Both the position numbers and the translations under genes were made by a program. A DNA stretch of 6,323 bases from Bacillota bacterium (GTDB lineage: Bacteria > Bacillota > Clostridia > Lachnospirales > Bianqueaceae). The notes beneath the pieces were generated by a model. It saw nothing but the letters and a program-made list of their open reading frames with translations. It was not told the DNA's origin and did no database searches. Positions within the stretch are counted from its first letter, which is position 1. The number at the start of each line of letters is the position of its first letter. The stretch spans positions 1-6,323 of the forward strand of contig JAFUJY010000028.1 of NCBI GenBank assembly GCA_017467985.1, given 5' to 3'. Below, one piece after another: positions 5,260 to 6,323 of the stretch.

Positions 5260-6323
5260 CTTTCCCTAGCCTCCAGCTTCTTAAAGATTCCCCGCAGCAC
5301 AAATACCGCTGCTACTGCCAAGATCACCTCAGTAATCAAGTGGGAATAAGGTAGGCCATAGAGCGGGTACACCCCATTCATAATAAACAACAGGGGAATC
5401 TCCAATATAATCTTACGGGCAATGGCAAAAGCCAGGGACTTTTTGCCCATACCACAGGCCTGATAAATGCCCACGCCCAAGAAGTCCATACACAGGAAGG
5501 GCATCTGCAGACAGAACACCCGCAGAAATCGGCTGCCATAGCCTACAATCGTTTCGTTCTTCATAAATGCCGCAACCAATGCACCGGCCCCCAGATAATA
5601 CAACAGCGCAAACACAGCCAGGAAGCTCATCATACACTTGGCCGTAAATAAAACACCGTTCTTCATTCTCTTCACATTGCCGTAGGCATAATTATACCCC
5701 ACCAATGGCATCATTCCCTGGGAAAATCCCATGGCAATCTGCATGGGAATCATATTTAGCTTCTGGGCAATACCCATGGCTGCCACCGCATCTGAACCAA
5801 ACCCGGCGGTAAAATTATTCAGCACGGTCATGCTGGTCACATTCAACAGATTCTGAATGGACGCGGGAATACCCACAGCGCAGATTCCCAGAATAATTTC
5901 TTTCTTAAAGCGGAACATTTTCGGATTGATACACACATAGGTCCGCCCCCGCTTTACCCACAACAACGCAAAGAAATACAGACAGGACACACAGTTGGAG
6001 AGAAAAGTGGCAAGCCCTGCACCCGCTGCTCCCATGTCCAATCCCCAGGGCAAAATGAAAACAGGATCCAGTATCATATTCAGCAAGCAGCCGCTCATGG
6101 TTCCCAGACTAGCGTGAAGGGATGCCCCTTCAGCCCGTACCAGATAAGCCATCACCACATTCAGGATGGCGGGCGCCGCACCCAAGTACACTGTCCACAG
6201 CATATATCCTTCTGTGGCTTCAAATGTTGTGGCATCCGTCCCCAAAATATTCAATAAAGGCCCTCTAAAGGAAATACACAAAAACGAAAACAGCAATCCA
6301 CAAATCAGCGAACAATAAAAACC
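5256..6323 (-). CDS. MATE-family multidrug efflux protein, N-terminus cut by window edge
   Basis: This is the C-terminal 355 residues of a Na+- or H+-coupled MATE antiporter in the cytoplasmic membrane. Such proteins usually have about 450 residues and 12 helices, so roughly the first two or three helices lie beyond the right edge. Counting from the first visible codon: LVRAEG at 61-66, LNMILDPVFI at 81-90 and GAAGAGLAT at 98-106 mark the first half. The second half starts with GIPASIQNLL at 151-160, followed by GFSQGMMPLVGYNYAYGN at 199-216, a typical MATE segment. A TTG at 6294-6296 is internal and not the start, since the frame stays open with a hydrophobic helix to the edge. The C-terminus is short and basic (KKLEARER). 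The gene overlaps dapF by 4 bp. The substrate cannot be told from sequence. Confidence 0.93.
   Translation of the reverse strand, partial: GFYCSLICGLLFSFLCISFRGPLLNILGTDATTFEATEGYMLWTVYLGAAPAILNVVMAYLVRAEGASLHASLGTMSGCLLNMILDPVFILPWGLDMGAAGAGLATFLSNCVSCLYFFALLWVKRGRTYVCINPKMFRFKKEIILGICAVGIPASIQNLLNVTSMTVLNNFTAGFGSDAVAAMGIAQKLNMIPMQIAMGFSQGMMPLVGYNYAYGNVKRMKNGVLFTAKCMMSFLAVFALLYYLGAGALVAAFMKNETIVGYGSRFLRVFCLQMPFLCMDFLGVGIYQACGMGKKSLAFAIARKIILEIPLLFIMNGVYPLYGLPYSHLITEVILAVAAVFVLRGIFKKLEARER

Noticed and set aside
4366..5349. A 327-codon open frame on the plus strand opposite dapF
   Set aside because: It is antisense to an intact dapF with both catalytic cysteines. The translation is rich in His, Arg and Pro with no known fold pattern.

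Overview
The window reads as chromosomal DNA of a low-to-mid GC Gram-positive anaerobe, most likely a member of the Clostridia (Bacillota). The reasons are strong AGGAGG-type ribosome binding sites, compact minus-strand gene strings, sigma-A-like promoters with extended -10 boxes, and a clostridial-type hexameric glutamate dehydrogenase. I cannot name a genus. Every real gene lies on the minus strand, so transcription runs from high to low coordinates.

In transcription order: (1) a MATE-family efflux protein, cut by the right edge, overlaps by 4 bp (ATGA) with dapF (diaminopimelate epimerase; lysine and peptidoglycan precursor). (2) A short gap of about 107 bp holds a weak A/T-rich terminator candidate for dapF and the gdhA promoter, whose -35 box sits between the arms of a perfect 12-bp inverted repeat. 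(3) gdhA, a full-length glutamate dehydrogenase, is closed by a clear 11-bp hairpin terminator. (4) A 245-bp intergenic region also carries a well-formed promoter (TTGATT, 17 bp, TATAGT) for a three-gene ABC exporter operon: an ATPase and two six-helix permeases of the uncharacterised COG4586/COG4587/COG3694 type. (5) Right after it, an extended -10 promoter and strong RBS start a biotin-protein ligase (birA type without a DNA-binding domain), cut by the left edge.

The housekeeping genes (birA, gdhA, dapF, MATE) are GC-rich in the 60-base stretches I counted by hand (31 to 38 G+C of 60). The two permease genes are much poorer (18 to 24 of 60). The ABC operon, with its own promoter, therefore looks like a compositional insert between gdhA and birA. 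Its ATPase also seems to lack most of the C-terminal accessory domain usual for its family.

No CRISPR array, insertion sequence, tRNA, rRNA or phage gene was seen, and no stretch over 300 bp lacks a gene. I found no clear new multi-gene system. The best leads are the compact ABC exporter of unknown substrate and the inverted repeat in the gdhA promoter.
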